From Steroidobacteraceae bacterium (GTDB taxonomy: Bacteria; Pseudomonadota; Gammaproteobacteria; Steroidobacterales; Steroidobacteraceae), in contig JABAQU010000009.1 of assembly GCA_019187185.1 (NCBI GenBank), positions 101,521 to 165,520 on the forward strand: a stretch of 64,000 nucleotides of DNA, read 5' to 3'. Position 1 is the stretch's first letter. Every line of letters starts with the position of its first letter. Positions 41,869 to 53,455 of the stretch are shown here, piece by piece. The notes under the pieces are model-generated. The model was not told the origin of the DNA. It made no database searches and worked only from the letters and a program-made list of their open reading frames with translations. A program made the position numbers and the translations under genes.

Positions 41869-43797
41869 GTGCCCGTGATCACGCTGCCGGACGGCAGCCA
41901 GCGCAAGTTCGACCAGCCTGTGTCTGTCGACGACATCGCGGGCAGCATCGGCGCCGGCCTGCGCAAGGCTGCGCTCGCCGGTCGTGTGGACGGCCGGCTC
42001 GTCGATACGAACCACCTGGTCGACCGGGATGCGAGCGTCGCGATCGTCACGGCGAAGGATCCAGACGGCCTCGAGATCCTGCGTCATTCGACGGCGCATC
42101 TGCTCGCGCAGGCCGTCAAGCAGCTCTATCCGGATGCGCAGGTCACGATCGGTCCCGTGATCGACGACGGGTTCTACTACGACTTTGCGTATTCGCGGCC
42201 GTTCACGCCGGAGGATCTCGCGGCGATCGAGACGCGCATGGCAGAGCTCGCGAAGGCCGACGAGAAAGTCACGCGGCGCGTGATGAAGCGCGACGACGCC
42301 GTCGCGTTCTTCAAGGGGCTCGGCGAACACTACAAGGCCGAGATCATCGCGAGCATCCCGGAGAAGGAGGAGATCAGCCTCTACGGGCAGGGCGACTGGG
42401 TCGACCTGTGTCGCGGCCCGCACGTGCCGTCGACCGGCAGGCTCAAGGTCTTCAAGCTGATGAAGGTCGCCGGCGCCTACTGGCGCGGCGATTCCCGCAA
42501 CGAGATGCTCCAGCGCATCTACGGCACGGCCTGGGCCGACAAGAAGGAACTCGACGCCTACCTGCACCGCCTCGAGGAAGCCGAGAAGCGCGATCACCGG
42601 CGCATCGGCCGCGAGCTCGATCTCTTCCACATGCAGGAAGAGGCGCCGGGCGCGGTGTTCTGGCACCCGAAGGGCTGGCAGATTTTCCAGTCGCTCATCG
42701 CCTACATGCGCGAGAAGCAGCGCGCCGCGGGGTACGAAGAGGTCAATGCGCCCGAGATCATGGACGCGGCGCTGTGGAAGCAGTCCGGGCATCTCGAGAA
42801 GTTCGGCGAGAACATGTTCCTGACGCAGACGCCGGACGAGCGGCTGTACGCGATCAAGCCCATGAACTGCCCGGGGCACGTGCAGATCTTCAGGCAGGGC
42901 ATCCGCAGTTACCACGACCTGCCAATCCGCTTTGCGGAGTTCGGCAAGGTGCATCGCTACGAACCCTCGGGCGCACTGCACGGGCTGATGCGCGTGCGCG
43001 CCTTCACGCAGGACGATGCGCACATCTTCATCACGGAGGAGATGATCACCGAGGAAACGGTGCGCGGCATCGAGCTGCTGCTGTCGATCTACCGCGACTT
43101 CGGTTTCGACGACGTGAAGGTCAAGTACTCCGACCGGCCCGAGAAGCGGGTGGGGAGCGACGAGGTCTGGGACCGGTCCGAACAGGCGTTGATCGCAGCG
43201 ACGAAGGCCGCCGGCATCGAGTACACGCTGAATCCGGGCGAGGGCGCGTTCTACGGCCCCAAGCTCGAATTCGTGCTGCAGGATGCGATTGGCCGGGACT
43301 GGCAGTGCGGTACCTGGCAGGTCGACCTCAACCTGCCGGGGCGCCTCGGCGCGCATTACATCGATGAGCACAGCGCAAAGCGCACGCCCGTGATGCTCCA
43401 CCGGGCGATCTTCGGCTCGCTGGAGCGGTTTTTCGCCATCCTGCTCGAGCACCATGCGGGGCGTCTGCCGGCCTGGCTCGCGCCCGTGCAGGCGGTGGTG
43501 TGCACGATCACGGACCGCCAGGACGACTACGCCCGGAAAGTCACGGATTTGCTTAAAAATCAGGGATTTCGGGTCGAAAACGACTTGCGGAACGAAAAGG
43601 TGGGCTTTAAGATTCGCGCCCACACGCTACAGCGTGTGCCGTACATGTTGGTCGCCGGTGACAAGGAAGTCGCTGCGAACCTGCTTTCCGTGCGTTCCCG
43701 CAACGGCAAGGATCTGGGCACAATGTCGCCGGAGACGTTTGCAAAGCGCCTCCGCGACGAGCTCGAGAGCCGCGGGCGCCGAACTTTGGAGGATTGA
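41869..43797 (+). CDS. thrS: threonyl-tRNA synthetase
   Basis: 642 residues. TGS domain at the N terminus ([20 protein letters not shown]), editing domain with [14 protein letters not shown], class II core with zinc Cys in [12 protein letters not shown], motif 2 [19 protein letters not shown] and motif 3 [21 protein letters not shown], and the anticodon-binding domain from ~540. GTG start at 41869 (GTG CCC GTG ATC) gives the standard length. First gene of the thrS-infC-rpmI-rplT-pheST run. Confidence 0.96.
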   Translation: MPVITLPDGSQRKFDQPVSVDDIAGSIGAGLRKAALAGRVDGRLVDTNHLVDRDASVAIVTAKDPDGLEILRHSTAHLLAQAVKQLYPDAQVTIGPVIDDGFYYDFAYSRPFTPEDLAAIETRMAELAKADEKVTRRVMKRDDAVAFFKGLGEHYKAEIIASIPEKEEISLYGQGDWVDLCRGPHVPSTGRLKVFKLMKVAGAYWRGDSRNEMLQRIYGTAWADKKELDAYLHRLEEAEKRDHRRIGRELDLFHMQEEAPGAVFWHPKGWQIFQSLIAYMREKQRAAGYEEVNAPEIMDAALWKQSGHLEKFGENMFLTQTPDERLYAIKPMNCPGHVQIFRQGIRSYHDLPIRFAEFGKVHRYEPSGALHGLMRVRAFTQDDAHIFITEEMITEETVRGIELLLSIYRDFGFDDVKVKYSDRPEKRVGSDEVWDRSEQALIAATKAAGIEYTLNPGEGAFYGPKLEFVLQDAIGRDWQCGTWQVDLNLPGRLGAHYIDEHSAKRTPVMLHRAIFGSLERFFAILLEHHAGRLPAWLAPVQAVVCTITDRQDDYARKVTDLLKNQGFRVENDLRNEKVGFKIRAHTLQRVPYMLVAGDKEVAANLLSVRSRNGKDLGTMSPETFAKRLRDELESRGRRTLED

Positions 43798-43800
43798 TTT

Positions 43801-44322
43801 ATAGCCATTGCAAGCAAGCGCGTCCGGCGCAATGACGAGATCAACGCACCGCAAGTGCGGGTGATTGCTGCCGACGGCTCCCAGGCGGGAGTCATGTCCA
43901 GGTACGACGCGCTGCAGATGGCCACGTCTGCCGGGCTCGATCTCGTGGAAGTGTCGCCCACGGCGGAACCGCCGGTGGTGCGCGTGATGGACTACGGCAA
44001 ATTCCTGTTCGAGCAGAACAAGAAGGCGCACTCCGCGAAGAAGAAGCAGAAGCAGATCCAGGTCAAGGAAGTGAAGTTTCGTCCCGGGACGGACGAGAAC
44101 GATTACCAGGTCAAGTTGCGAAACCTCATTCGCTTCCTGACCGAAGGTGACAAGGCCAAGGTGACCCTGAGGTTCCGCGGCCGTGAGATGGCGCATCAGG
44201 AGATCGGGCGCAAGCTCCTCGATCGGGTGGTGGTCGACCTCGCCGGTGTCGGCAGTGTCGAGCAGAACCCGCTCATGGAGGGGCGCCAGATGGTGATGGT
44301 CTTCGCGCCGAAAAAGAAGTGA
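43801..44322 (+). CDS. infC: translation initiation factor IF-3, non-ATG start
   Basis: 173 residues if started at 43801. Family blocks: [53 protein letters not shown] and [17 protein letters not shown]. There is no ATG, GTG or TTG at the proper N terminus. The frame begins after the thrS stop with ATA (43801) GCC ATT (43807) GCA AGC AAG; the GGAGG at 43788-43792 is eight bases from ATA and fourteen from ATT. infC in E. coli starts with AUU for autocontrol through start-codon discrimination, so ATA or ATT is credible here. The first GTG (43855) would remove 18 conserved residues. Confidence 0.93.
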   Translation: MAIASKRVRRNDEINAPQVRVIAADGSQAGVMSRYDALQMATSAGLDLVEVSPTAEPPVVRVMDYGKFLFEQNKKAHSAKKKQKQIQVKEVKFRPGTDENDYQVKLRNLIRFLTEGDKAKVTLRFRGREMAHQEIGRKLLDRVVVDLAGVGSVEQNPLMEGRQMVMVFAPKKK

Positions 44323-44426
44323 TCCGCGCGCGGCGGTCGCCCGAAGGGCACCGCTGATCCGGATCCGCGGGCAAGCGGCAGCGCGCGAGCGCCGCCTGCG
44401 AGCCATGGCTACAAATGGAGATGAAC

Positions 44427-44630
44427 ATGCCCAAGTTGAAAACCAACCGGGCGGCCGCGAAGCGTTTTCGCAAGACTGCGAAGGGCTTCAAGAGCTACGC
44501 CGCCGGTCGTCGACACAACCTCGGCCACAAGGCCCCCAAGGTCAAGCGCCACGCCCGTTCGGGCGGCAGCAGCCTCGTGCACGAGAGCGACGTCGGTCGT
44601 CTCGCGCAGCTGCTCCCCAACCACAAGTAA
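44427..44630 (+). CDS. rpmI: 50S ribosomal protein L35
   Basis: 67 residues, MPKLKTNRAAAKRFRKTAKG at the start and the Lys/Arg-rich fold throughout (HKAPKVKRHAR). ATG at 44427 has GGAG six bases upstream; two nearby upstream in-frame ATGs (44415, 44421) overlap that site. Follows infC by 104 bases. The gap is GC-rich and may hold a leader structure for L20 autoregulation, not resolved by eye. Confidence 0.96.
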   Translation: MPKLKTNRAAAKRFRKTAKGFKSYAAGRRHNLGHKAPKVKRHARSGGSSLVHESDVGRLAQLLPNHK

Positions 44631-44649
44631 CGGCACGAGGTAACGAGTC

Positions 44650-45012
44650 ATGGCACGAGTCAAGCGTGGCGTGACGGCCGGGCGCCGTCACAAGAAAGTC
44701 CTGGGCAAGGCGAAGGGCTACTACAACGCCCGTCGCAAGGTCTATCGCACCGCCAAGCAGGCGGTGATCAAGGCGGGCCAGTATGCGTACCGCGATCGTC
44801 GCGCGAAGAAGCGCGAGTTCCGGGCGCTGTGGATCACGCGCATCAATGCGGCGGCGCGCCTGTACGACATCTCGTACAGTCAGCTCGTGAACGGCCTGCG
44901 CAAGGCCGGCATCACGATCGACCGCAAGGTGCTGGCGGAAATCGCGGTGCACGACGCGTCGGCCTTCGAGGCGATCGCGAAGCAGGCCAAAGCGGCGCTC
45001 GCAGCGGCGTAA
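44650..45012 (+). CDS. rplT: 50S ribosomal protein L20
   Basis: 120 residues: [40 protein letters not shown], then [20 protein letters not shown] and [18 protein letters not shown]. Standard length. L20 binds 23S rRNA and in many bacteria represses rpmI-rplT. Nineteen bases after rpmI. Confidence 0.97.
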   Translation: MARVKRGVTAGRRHKKVLGKAKGYYNARRKVYRTAKQAVIKAGQYAYRDRRAKKREFRALWITRINAAARLYDISYSQLVNGLRKAGITIDRKVLAEIAVHDASAFEAIAKQAKAALAAA

Positions 45013-46041
<1,029 letters not shown>

Positions 46042-48420
46042 ATGAGAGTCCCGCTGTCCTGGCTGTCCGAGTGGGTGCCGGTGGGCATCGACGGGCGCGC
46101 GCTCGGCGATCGATTGTCGCTCGCGGGCTTCGAGCTCGAGGCCATCGCACCGGCGGCGCCGCCGTTCTCGGGTGTCGTCGTCGCGGAGATCCTGTCGGCC
46201 GAGCGTCACCCGCAGGCCGACAAGTTGCAGGTGTGCCGCGTCTCGGCCGGTGACGGCGCGCCGCTGCAGATCGTCTGTGGTGCGGCGAATGCCCGCTCCG
46301 GTCTCAGGACCGCGCTGGCCGTCGTCGGCGCCGAGTTGCCGGGCGGCCTGCGCATCAAGGCCGCGAAGCTGCGCGGCATCGAATCCGCCGGCATGCTGTG
46401 CTCCGCGAAGGAACTGGGGCTCGCCGAAACGTCCGAAGGAATCCTCGAGCTCCCGGCGGACGCCCCCGTCGGACGCAACCTGCGCGAGTGGCTCGACCTC
46501 GATGATGAAGTCCTCGAGCTGAATGTCACGCCGAATCGCGGCGACGCGATGTCGGTACTCGGCGTGGCGCGCGAAGTGGCTGCGATTCTCGGTGAGGGGC
46601 GCGCGGTAGCGGGCCCTTCGCTGCACGCGGTGGCCGCCGGCAGCGGCGAATGTCGCACGGTGCGTCTCGAAGCCCCGAAGGCGGCACCGCGCTTCGCAGG
46701 GCGAGTGATCCGTGGCGTCGACAACCGGCGGCCGACGCCGCTCTGGCTGCGCGAGCGGCTGCGACGCGCGGGCCAGCGCTCGATCAGCCCTGTCGTCGAC
46801 GTGACGAACTTCGTGCTGCTCGAACTCGGCCAGCCGATGCATGCCTACGATCTGGCAACGCTGCGTGGTGACGTCCGCGCACGCCCGGCCATCGCCGACG
46901 AGCCGCTCACATTGCTCGATGGCCGGGCGATTACGCTCGCCGGTGATGAACTCGTGATCGCCGACGATGGGGGCGCAGTCGGGCTCGCGGGCATCATGGG
47001 CGGGGCACGCACCGCCGTCACCGCGACGACCACCGACGTGTTCCTCGAAAGCGCGTGGTTCAGCCCGCAGGCGCTCGCGGGCCGCGGCCGCCGGCACGGA
47101 CTGCACACTGACGCGAGCCAGCGCTTCGAGCGCGGCGTCGATCCCGAGGGCCAGGCGCGCGCGATCGAGCGCGCGACCGCGCTGCTCATCGGAATGGCGG
47201 GCGGCACGCCCGGTCCCACGCAGGTGGTCGCATCGGCCGAACACCTGCCACAGCGTGCCCCCGTGCGATTGCGAAGAGCACGTCTCGCACGCGTGCTGGG
47301 TGTCGCACCGCCGGACGCAGCAGTGGAGGGGCATCTGCGGGCGCTCGGGATGACCGTCGTTGCGACGCCCGATGGCTGGGAGGCAACGCCGCCCGGGTTC
47401 CGGTTCGACGTGACGATCGAAGCGGACCTGATCGAGGAAGTCGCTCGTCTGGCCGGTTTCGAGGCCATACCGGCTGCCCGCCTCGCGGCCGCACAGCGGA
47501 TTGACGCCGAGCCATCGGTGGTGCCGGATGAGGCGCGGGCACTCGAGTTGCTCGCCGCGCGCGGCTATCACGAATCGATCAGCTACGCATTCGTGGATCC
47601 GACCCTGCAGCAGCAACTCTTTGCGGATGCCGCCGCGCTCACGCTCGCCAATCCGATCGCGAGTGATCTTGCAGTGATGCGCGTGTCGCTGTGGCCAGGG
47701 TTGTTGCGCGCGATGCGGGAAAATCTTCGCCGGCAACACGATCGCGTGCGGCTCGTCGAGCACGGCAGCGTGTTCGTCGTGGAGGGCGCGAGCACGCGCG
47801 AAGTCGATATGATGGCAGGCGTCGCATGTGGCACGCGTGCGCCGGAACAGTGGGGCGCCGCAAAGGCGCCCGTCGACTTCCACGACGTCAAGGGCGATCT
47901 CGAGGCGCTGCTCGCCACGACCGGCAGTGGGGAATTCTCGTTCGTCGCCGATCGCCTGCCGTGCCTGCATCCCGGACGCGCGGCACGCATCGTGCGCGGG
48001 GAGCGCCATGTCGGCTGGATCGGCGAGTTGCACCCCGACCTCGTGCGCGTGCTCGAGTTGACATATGTCCCTGTGCTGTTCGAACTCGAGTACGCGGCCC
48101 TGTCGGCGGAAAAACCACGATTTCGCGAGGTTTCGCGCTTCCCGCAGGTGAGGCGGGACATCGCGATCGTGGTCGATGATGCGACGCCTTTAAGCGCGAT
48201 TCGCGAACGTGTAACCTTGTCGGGATCGAGCCTGCTGCGCGATCTCGTGGTGTTCGATGTTTACCGGGGGGCCGGCATAGAATCCGGACGAAAAAGCGTC
48301 GCTTTAGGCTTGATTTTTCAGGATAAATCTCGCACCCTGACCGATCAGGACGCAGACCGTGCCGTGGCGGCCGTCGTGGCTGATCTGTCGGGTGCGCTGA
48401 ACGCGAGAATCAGAGAGTAG
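46042..48420 (+). CDS. pheT: phenylalanyl-tRNA synthetase beta subunit
   Basis: 792 residues. [20 protein letters not shown] start, tRNA-binding OB fold ([16 protein letters not shown]), B3/B4 editing domain, B5 domain, and C-terminal anticodon-binding ferredoxin fold ([20 protein letters not shown]). Begins directly after the pheS stop. Confidence 0.97.
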   Translation: MRVPLSWLSEWVPVGIDGRALGDRLSLAGFELEAIAPAAPPFSGVVVAEILSAERHPQADKLQVCRVSAGDGAPLQIVCGAANARSGLRTALAVVGAELPGGLRIKAAKLRGIESAGMLCSAKELGLAETSEGILELPADAPVGRNLREWLDLDDEVLELNVTPNRGDAMSVLGVAREVAAILGEGRAVAGPSLHAVAAGSGECRTVRLEAPKAAPRFAGRVIRGVDNRRPTPLWLRERLRRAGQRSISPVVDVTNFVLLELGQPMHAYDLATLRGDVRARPAIADEPLTLLDGRAITLAGDELVIADDGGAVGLAGIMGGARTAVTATTTDVFLESAWFSPQALAGRGRRHGLHTDASQRFERGVDPEGQARAIERATALLIGMAGGTPGPTQVVASAEHLPQRAPVRLRRARLARVLGVAPPDAAVEGHLRALGMTVVATPDGWEATPPGFRFDVTIEADLIEEVARLAGFEAIPAARLAAAQRIDAEPSVVPDEARALELLAARGYHESISYAFVDPTLQQQLFADAAALTLANPIASDLAVMRVSLWPGLLRAMRENLRRQHDRVRLVEHGSVFVVEGASTREVDMMAGVACGTRAPEQWGAAKAPVDFHDVKGDLEALLATTGSGEFSFVADRLPCLHPGRAARIVRGERHVGWIGELHPDLVRVLELTYVPVLFELEYAALSAEKPRFREVSRFPQVRRDIAIVVDDATPLSAIRERVTLSGSSLLRDLVVFDVYRGAGIESGRKSVALGLIFQDKSRTLTDQDADRAVAAVVADLSGALNARIRE

Positions 48421-48422
48421 GG

Positions 48423-48722
48423 ATGGCCCTGACCAAGGCGGAAATGGCCGAAGCGCTGTTCAATCAACTCGGGTTGAACAAACGCGAAGCGCGCGAACTC
48501 GTCGACCTGTTCTTCGAGGAAGTGCGTGCAGCGCTCTCGAACGGCGAACAGGTCAAGCTGTCCGGCTTCGGCAATTTCGACCTGCGCGACAAGAACCAGC
48601 GCCCGGGTCGCAATCCGAAGACAGGCGAGGAGATTCCCATCACGGCCCGTCGTGTGGTGACATTCCGTCCGGGGCAGAAGCTGAAGGCTCGCGTCGAGGC
48701 CTATGCTGGAACCAAAGAATAA
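48423..48722 (+). CDS. ihfA: integration host factor alpha subunit
   Basis: 99 residues: [62 protein letters not shown]. The Pro in the RNPKTGE arm that bends DNA is present. Usual position after pheT. Overlaps the MerR gene by 20 bases. Confidence 0.95.
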   Translation: MALTKAEMAEALFNQLGLNKREARELVDLFFEEVRAALSNGEQVKLSGFGNFDLRDKNQRPGRNPKTGEEIPITARRVVTFRPGQKLKARVEAYAGTKE

Positions 48723-49059
48723 CGACGTCCTGCCGGCCATCCCGGGCAAGCGCTACTTCACGATCGGTGAAGTGAGCGACCTGTGCGGCGTGAAGCCGCA
48801 CGTGCTGCGTTACTGGGAACAGGAATTTCCGTCGCTGAAGCCGGTGAAGCGCCGCGGCAATCGCCGGTATTACCAGCGCCAGGACGTCATCGTGATCCGC
48901 CAGATTCGCAGCCTCCTCTACGAGCAGGGTTTCACGATCGGCGGCGCGCGCAACAAGCTCGCGGGCGAAGAGGCACGCACGGATACGACGCAGAGCCAGC
49001 AGATCGTGCGCCAGGTGCGCATGGAACTCGAGGACATGCTGAAGATCCTGCGCCGCTGA
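48703..49059 (+). CDS. MerR-family transcriptional regulator
   Basis: 118 residues. Winged helix [41 protein letters not shown], then [19 protein letters not shown] and a dimer coiled coil. This short MerR with no effector Cys sits after ihfA in most Gammaproteobacteria, function not well defined. Translation starts inside ihfA. Confidence 0.92.
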   Translation: MLEPKNNDVLPAIPGKRYFTIGEVSDLCGVKPHVLRYWEQEFPSLKPVKRRGNRRYYQRQDVIVIRQIRSLLYEQGFTIGGARNKLAGEEARTDTTQSQQIVRQVRMELEDMLKILRR

Positions 49060-49099
49060 GCGGCGCAATCGCGGCAACTCGCGGCCGCGCGGCGAGTGT

Positions 49100-49105
49100 T
49101 ATGAT
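49100..49105 (+). promoter_or_regulatory. -10 element for tRNA-Pro
   Basis: TATGAT lies 26 bases before the mature tRNA-Pro end, in the right place for a promoter; a matching -35 is not clear in the GC-rich sequence upstream. Confidence 0.4.
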
Positions 49106-49131
49106 TCGCGCTCGGGAATCAATCATCGTGT

Positions 49132-49208
49132 CGGAGCGTGGCGCAGCCTGGTAGCGCACTTGCATGGGGTGCAAGGGGTCCCGAGTTCAAATCTCGGCGC
49201 TCCGACCA
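49132..49208 (+). tRNA. tRNA-Pro (anticodon GGG)
   Basis: Acceptor CGGAGCG/CGCTCCG, D arm GCGCAGCCTGGTAGCGC, anticodon stem CTTGC/GCAAG around ATGGGGT (GGG), T arm GAGTTCAAATCTC, discriminator A and encoded CCA. 77 nucleotides. The usual gene after ihfA-merR in Gammaproteobacteria. Confidence 0.97.
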
Positions 49209-49333
49209 ATCTTCACAAATCCCTGTGCCTGCCGCGATCGCAGCGCTCACGGCCATCGGCTTTCGGCCTCTGGCCGACCGCAGGATCTCGCCGATGTCGG
49301 GCGGCTGCAATCAACCAACGGGTGACCACGGCG

Positions 49334-49654
49334 ATGCTCACCTTCGACGACAAGGGTGAACCGTCCGGCTGGGGCACATGGGAGGACGCGGAGGCTCTGC
49401 GGCGATGGTCGTTCCGGCGTCGCACGCCGGATCAACGGCTGGCGTGGCTCATTTCCGCGCTCGAACTCGCCTACGCGGCCGGCGCGTTGAGTCCTCGCAT
49501 GCCCGACGCTGAGTCATTGCAGGCACCGTGCTCGCCAAGTAACGGGATTCGACGCGACCGGGTTCTCCGACGGTGCCGCGCGCACCTTGCACCGGCCGCT
49601 GTCGCGGATCAGCAGACCTGCAACGGACAGCATCCCATGTACCATGAACGGTAG
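49334..49654 (+). CDS. small hypothetical protein
   Basis: 106 residues, no recognised family. The first half looks like a real protein (MLTFDDKGEPSGWGTWEDAE, TPDQRLAWLISALELAYAAG), with a Trp-rich start and an amphipathic helix that resembles short proteins found beside toxin or nucleotidyltransferase genes. The second half (after RMPDAESLQ) is Arg/Cys-rich and may be out of its natural frame, so the gene may be truncated or frameshifted. ATG at 49334 has only a weak ribosome site. 49209-49333 holds nothing else recognised. Confidence 0.4.
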   Translation: MLTFDDKGEPSGWGTWEDAEALRRWSFRRRTPDQRLAWLISALELAYAAGALSPRMPDAESLQAPCSPSNGIRRDRVLRRCRAHLAPAAVADQQTCNGQHPMYHER

Positions 49655-49675
49655 TTCGGCATTGCACGACCAACC

Positions 49676-51139
49676 ATGGCGAGGATCCCCTACGTCCGCC
49701 TGATCCGCGAGTTCGCCGAGCGCACGCCGGAGCGCGTCGCGATCGTGCTCGATGACGAGTCGATCACCTGCGAGCAACTCGAGCGGCGCTCGAACCGCCT
49801 GGCGCGTGCCTATGCCGCCCAGGGCGTGCGCGAGGGTGACTTCGTCTCGATCTGCTTGCCCAACTGTGCCGAGTACTTCGATGCCTGCATTGCGGCGTGG
49901 AAGCTCGGTGCCGTGCCGAATCCGCTCGCGCCGACAATGCCGCGCCTGGAGCGCGCTGCGCTCATCGCGGAAGCGGACCCCGTGCTCGTCGTCGGCGTGG
50001 ACGAGCCCGTGGCGGGGCGGCGGACGTTGCCCGCCGGCTTCGAGCCTGGCCCGCAGTTTCCGGATGAACCCCTGCCCGAACGCGTGGCGCCGCACGAGCG
50101 CGCGATGGCGTCCGGTGGCAGTACGGGGCGGCCGAAGCTGATCATTCCGGCCAATCCCGCGCTCTACGATCCGGACAAGGCGATGTCGCTGTTCAAGCCG
50201 CGCAACGCGATGCTGGTTCCCGGGCCGCTCTATCACGCCGGGCCCTTCAGCGCTGCGTGGGGCGGCCTCTTTGCGGGCGGACAGAGCGTGGTGATGCGCC
50301 GCTTCGATGCCGAACGCTGCCTGCAGCTCATCGAGCGGTATCGCATCGACAAGGTGTTTTTCGTGCCGACGATGCTGGCCCGCATCTGGCGCCTGCCCGA
50401 GGCGGTGCGCAATCGCTACGACGTCTCGTCGCTCGAGTACGTCGGCACGGGCGGCGCGCCGTGCCCACAGTGGCTCTTCCGCGCCTGGATCGACTGGCTC
50501 GGGCCCGATCGCCTGTTCGAAGGGTATGGGCCGAGCGAGCGCATCGGCCGCACGTTCATCACCGGGCGCGAATGGTTGCAGCGCCCGGGCTCGGTCGGGC
50601 GCGCGATGGATGGCTGTCGCGTGCAGATCCTGGACAGCGAAGGCCGGGAATTGCCGCCGCGCGAGATCGGCGAGATCTACATGTTGCCTGCAGGAGGCAC
50701 GGGGAGCACCTTCCACTATCGCGGCGCGCAGCGCCGCGTGACGGCTGACGGCTGGGAGTCGGTCGGCGACATGGGCTGGCTCGACGAGGACGGTTATCTC
50801 TACATCGCCGACCGGCGCACCGACATGATCCTCTGCGGCGGCCGCAACATCTATCCTGCCGAGATCGAGGCCGCACTGAACGCGCACCCGACCGTGCGCG
50901 CCAGCGCGGTGATCGGCCTGCCCGACGACGATCTCGGGCAGCGCATCCATGCGATCGTCGAGACGGGCGACGCGTCCGTCACGGACGAGGCGCTGCGTGC
51001 GCATCTCGAGCCACGCCTCGTGCGCTACAAATGGCCGCACAGCTTCGAGTACGTGACGGAGCCGCTGTTCAACGAGGCCGGCAAGGTGCGTCGTTCGGCG
51101 CTGCGCGAGGAGAGGCTAGCGGCGCGTGACGGGAGTTGA
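49676..51139 (+). CDS. acyl-CoA synthetase (AMP-dependent ligase family)
   Basis: 487 residues. Adenylation motifs: P-loop MASGGSTGRPKLIIP, VPGPLYHAGPF, EGYGPSERIG in place of the usual YGxTE, and DMGWLDEDGYLYIADRRTDM plus GGRNIYPAEIEAAL; the C-terminal catalytic Lys region is FNEAGKVRRSALRE. Activates a carboxylic acid to its CoA thioester. The acid is unknown; GYGPSE instead of GYGxTE is typical of a subgroup in steroid/aromatic degraders. It may supply the CoA pathway that follows. Confidence 0.87.
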   Translation: MARIPYVRLIREFAERTPERVAIVLDDESITCEQLERRSNRLARAYAAQGVREGDFVSICLPNCAEYFDACIAAWKLGAVPNPLAPTMPRLERAALIAEADPVLVVGVDEPVAGRRTLPAGFEPGPQFPDEPLPERVAPHERAMASGGSTGRPKLIIPANPALYDPDKAMSLFKPRNAMLVPGPLYHAGPFSAAWGGLFAGGQSVVMRRFDAERCLQLIERYRIDKVFFVPTMLARIWRLPEAVRNRYDVSSLEYVGTGGAPCPQWLFRAWIDWLGPDRLFEGYGPSERIGRTFITGREWLQRPGSVGRAMDGCRVQILDSEGRELPPREIGEIYMLPAGGTGSTFHYRGAQRRVTADGWESVGDMGWLDEDGYLYIADRRTDMILCGGRNIYPAEIEAALNAHPTVRASAVIGLPDDDLGQRIHAIVETGDASVTDEALRAHLEPRLVRYKWPHSFEYVTEPLFNEAGKVRRSALREERLAARDGS

Positions 51140-51168
51140 TGCGGACGCCAGATCGGGCGGTCAGTGCG

Positions 51169-52131
51169 CTATGTGCCGGCAGGCACGCCCCAGCCACCGG
51201 CGGCATAGCCTTTCGGCAGGCCGGCGTCCGGCGTAAAACCATACATCTCTTCGCCCGGCAGCGCCTCGATGAGGATCCGGCGCACCGCGAGCAGCTTGGC
51301 GAGATCGATGCCGGTGCGCAGGCCCATCGAGTCGAGCATGAACACCAGATCTTCCGTGACGATGTTGCCGCTGGCGCCCGGCGCGTAGGGGCAGCCGCCG
51401 AGACCGCCGAGCGAGCTGTCCAGCGTGGTGATGCCTTCGTCGAGTGCAGCGAGCGCGTTCGCGAGGCCGAGGCCGCGCGTGTTGTGCAGATGGATGCCGG
51501 ACAGCCGGTCGTGGCCTATCTCTGCCCGGACGAGCCGGATGAGGCGGCGCAGCTGCGCGGGATTGGCGTAGCCGGTGGTGTCCGAGAGTCCGACTTCATC
51601 GACGCCCGCTTCGACCAGGCGCCGCGCCAGCTCCACGACCTTGCCTTCCGGCACCGGGCCTTCCAGCGTGCAGCCAAAAGCCGTCGACACGTTGCCTTCG
51701 AAGCCGGGACGCTCAGCCTCGGGAAGTTCGCGGATGTGCGCGGCGATGCGACGCACCTCCGCGAGGACTTCATCGTGGGTCTTGCGCAGGTTCGCCTTGC
51801 TGTGGGTTTCGCTGGCGGAAAGAGGCAGGGCGATCTTGTGGGCGCCGGCACGGATGGCCGTCTCGGCACCCCTGAAATTCGGTACGAGGGCGAGCACCGT
51901 GAGGCCCGGAAGGGTCCTGGCGTAGGAAACGACTTCCGCTGCATCGGCCATCTGCGGCAGGAGCGTTGCGGGTACGAAGGAGCCGACCTCGATCTCGCGC
52001 ACACCCGCCGCGGCCTCGGCGGCGATCCATGCCTTCTTGGCCGCCGTCGGCATGATGGACTTGATGCTCTGCAGACCGTCTCGGGGTCCGACCTCGCTGA
52101 CCAACACATCTATATCGCGGCTTTCCGGCAT
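51169..52131 (-). CDS. HMG-CoA lyase-like aldolase
   Basis: 320 residues. HMGL-type TIM barrel: SEVGPRDGLQSIKSIM (metal and base), GIHLHNTRGLGLANALAA (metal His pair) and the catalytic-Cys loop GLGGCPYAPGASGN. Cleaves 3-hydroxy-3-methylglutaryl-CoA or a related branched acyl-CoA to acetyl-CoA and an oxo acid. A TTG three codons upstream is an alternative start. Diverges from a CaiB-type CoA-transferase; with the LeuCD-type genes nearby the substrate could also be citramalyl-CoA, which is an inference. Confidence 0.88.
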   Translation of the reverse strand: MPESRDIDVLVSEVGPRDGLQSIKSIMPTAAKKAWIAAEAAAGVREIEVGSFVPATLLPQMADAAEVVSYARTLPGLTVLALVPNFRGAETAIRAGAHKIALPLSASETHSKANLRKTHDEVLAEVRRIAAHIRELPEAERPGFEGNVSTAFGCTLEGPVPEGKVVELARRLVEAGVDEVGLSDTTGYANPAQLRRLIRLVRAEIGHDRLSGIHLHNTRGLGLANALAALDEGITTLDSSLGGLGGCPYAPGASGNIVTEDLVFMLDSMGLRTGIDLAKLLAVRRILIEALPGEEMYGFTPDAGLPKGYAAGGWGVPAGT

Positions 52132-52233
52132 GGCTCCCAATCTTCACCCTAAAGAGGTCGTGTAGGCGATAATCCACAATTCCGCGGTGTGCCGCAGGGC
52201 CCGCGGACCATATCACGGCAAGCGAGGATTTCC

Positions 52234-53436
52234 ATGTCCGGCAAGCAGACGCACCCGCTGGGCGGCGTGCGCGTCATCGAGTTCACCCATATGGTGATGG
52301 GCCCTGCGGCCGGCCTGATGCTGGCGGACCTCGGCGCCGACGTCATCAAGATCGAGCCCGTCGAGGGCGACAGCACCCGCACGCTGCCGGGCTCGGGGGC
52401 CGGCTACTTCCCCATGTACAACCGCAACAAGCGCAGCTTGTGCGTCGATCTGAAGGCGAGCGCGGGCAGGGATGCAATACTGCGACTCACCGACTCGGCG
52501 GACGTGGTGATCGAGAACTTCCGCCCCGGCACCATGGATCGCCTGGGCCTCGGCTACGCGGCGCTGGGCGCGCGCAATCCGCGCCTCATTTATTGCTCGG
52601 AGAAGGGTTTTCTCAAGGGGCCGTACGAAGAGCGTACGGCGCTCGATGAAGTCGCGCAGATGATGGGCGGCCTCGCTTATATGACCGGACCTCCCGGCAA
52701 GCCGCTGCGCGCCGGTACCTCGGTGATCGATGTGCAGGGCGGGATGTTCGGGGCGCTCGGCGTCATCGCCGCGCTGTACCAGCGCGAGGCGACCGGGCGC
52801 GGCCAGTACATCGTCGCCTCGCTGTACGAGAGCACGGTGTTCCTGGTCGGGCAGCACATGGCGCAGTTCGCCGTCACGGGCAAGCCCGCGGCGCCCATGC
52901 CCGTGCGAGTGTCGGCCTGGGCCATCTATCAGGTGTTCGATACGGCCGACGGTGAACAGGTGTTCGTCGGCGTGGTGAGCGACAAGCAGTGGAAGCTGCT
53001 CTGCGAAGCCTTCGACCTGCATGAACTCGCCGCCGATCGCAGCCTCGACAGCAACAGCGACCGCGTGGCCCACAAGGACCGCCTGCTGCCGGTGATCAAG
53101 GCGACGTTCCTGAAATACCGCAAGCAGGAATTGATGGCCAAGCTCGAGAAGACCGGCCTGCCGTTTGCGCCCATCGCGCGCCCCGAGCAACTCTTCGAGG
53201 ATCCGCACCTGATGGCGGGCGATGGACTTCTGCCCGTGACCATCACCGACGGCGAGCGCAAGGGCGAGAAGACGCGGCTGCCGGCGTTGCCGCTCGAAAT
53301 GGACGGGCATCGCTTCGACATCCAGCGCGATCTTCCGCGGCGTGGCCAGCACAGCCGGGAAGTGCTGGCGGAGGCCGGTTACACTGCTGCAGAGATCGAC
53401 GCGATGATCGGGGCCGGTGTCGTCGGAGCGGAGTGA
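52234..53436 (+). CDS. CaiB/BaiF family class III CoA-transferase
   Basis: 400 residues. GGVRVIEFTHMVMGPAAGLM at the start, LGADVIKIEPVEGD, NRNKRSLCVDLK, VVIENFRPGTMDRLGLGY and the catalytic Asp in RTALDEVAQMMGG; the C-terminal part has LPVTITDGERKGEKTRLPALP. Transfers CoA between organic acids. ATG at 52234 is chosen over an in-frame ATG-like start upstream because the conserved N terminus begins there. Convergent with leuD-like gene (19-base gap). Confidence 0.9.
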   Translation: MSGKQTHPLGGVRVIEFTHMVMGPAAGLMLADLGADVIKIEPVEGDSTRTLPGSGAGYFPMYNRNKRSLCVDLKASAGRDAILRLTDSADVVIENFRPGTMDRLGLGYAALGARNPRLIYCSEKGFLKGPYEERTALDEVAQMMGGLAYMTGPPGKPLRAGTSVIDVQGGMFGALGVIAALYQREATGRGQYIVASLYESTVFLVGQHMAQFAVTGKPAAPMPVRVSAWAIYQVFDTADGEQVFVGVVSDKQWKLLCEAFDLHELAADRSLDSNSDRVAHKDRLLPVIKATFLKYRKQELMAKLEKTGLPFAPIARPEQLFEDPHLMAGDGLLPVTITDGERKGEKTRLPALPLEMDGHRFDIQRDLPRRGQHSREVLAEAGYTAAEIDAMIGAGVVGAE

Positions 53437-53455
53437 GAAGCCGCTCGCGCGCAAT

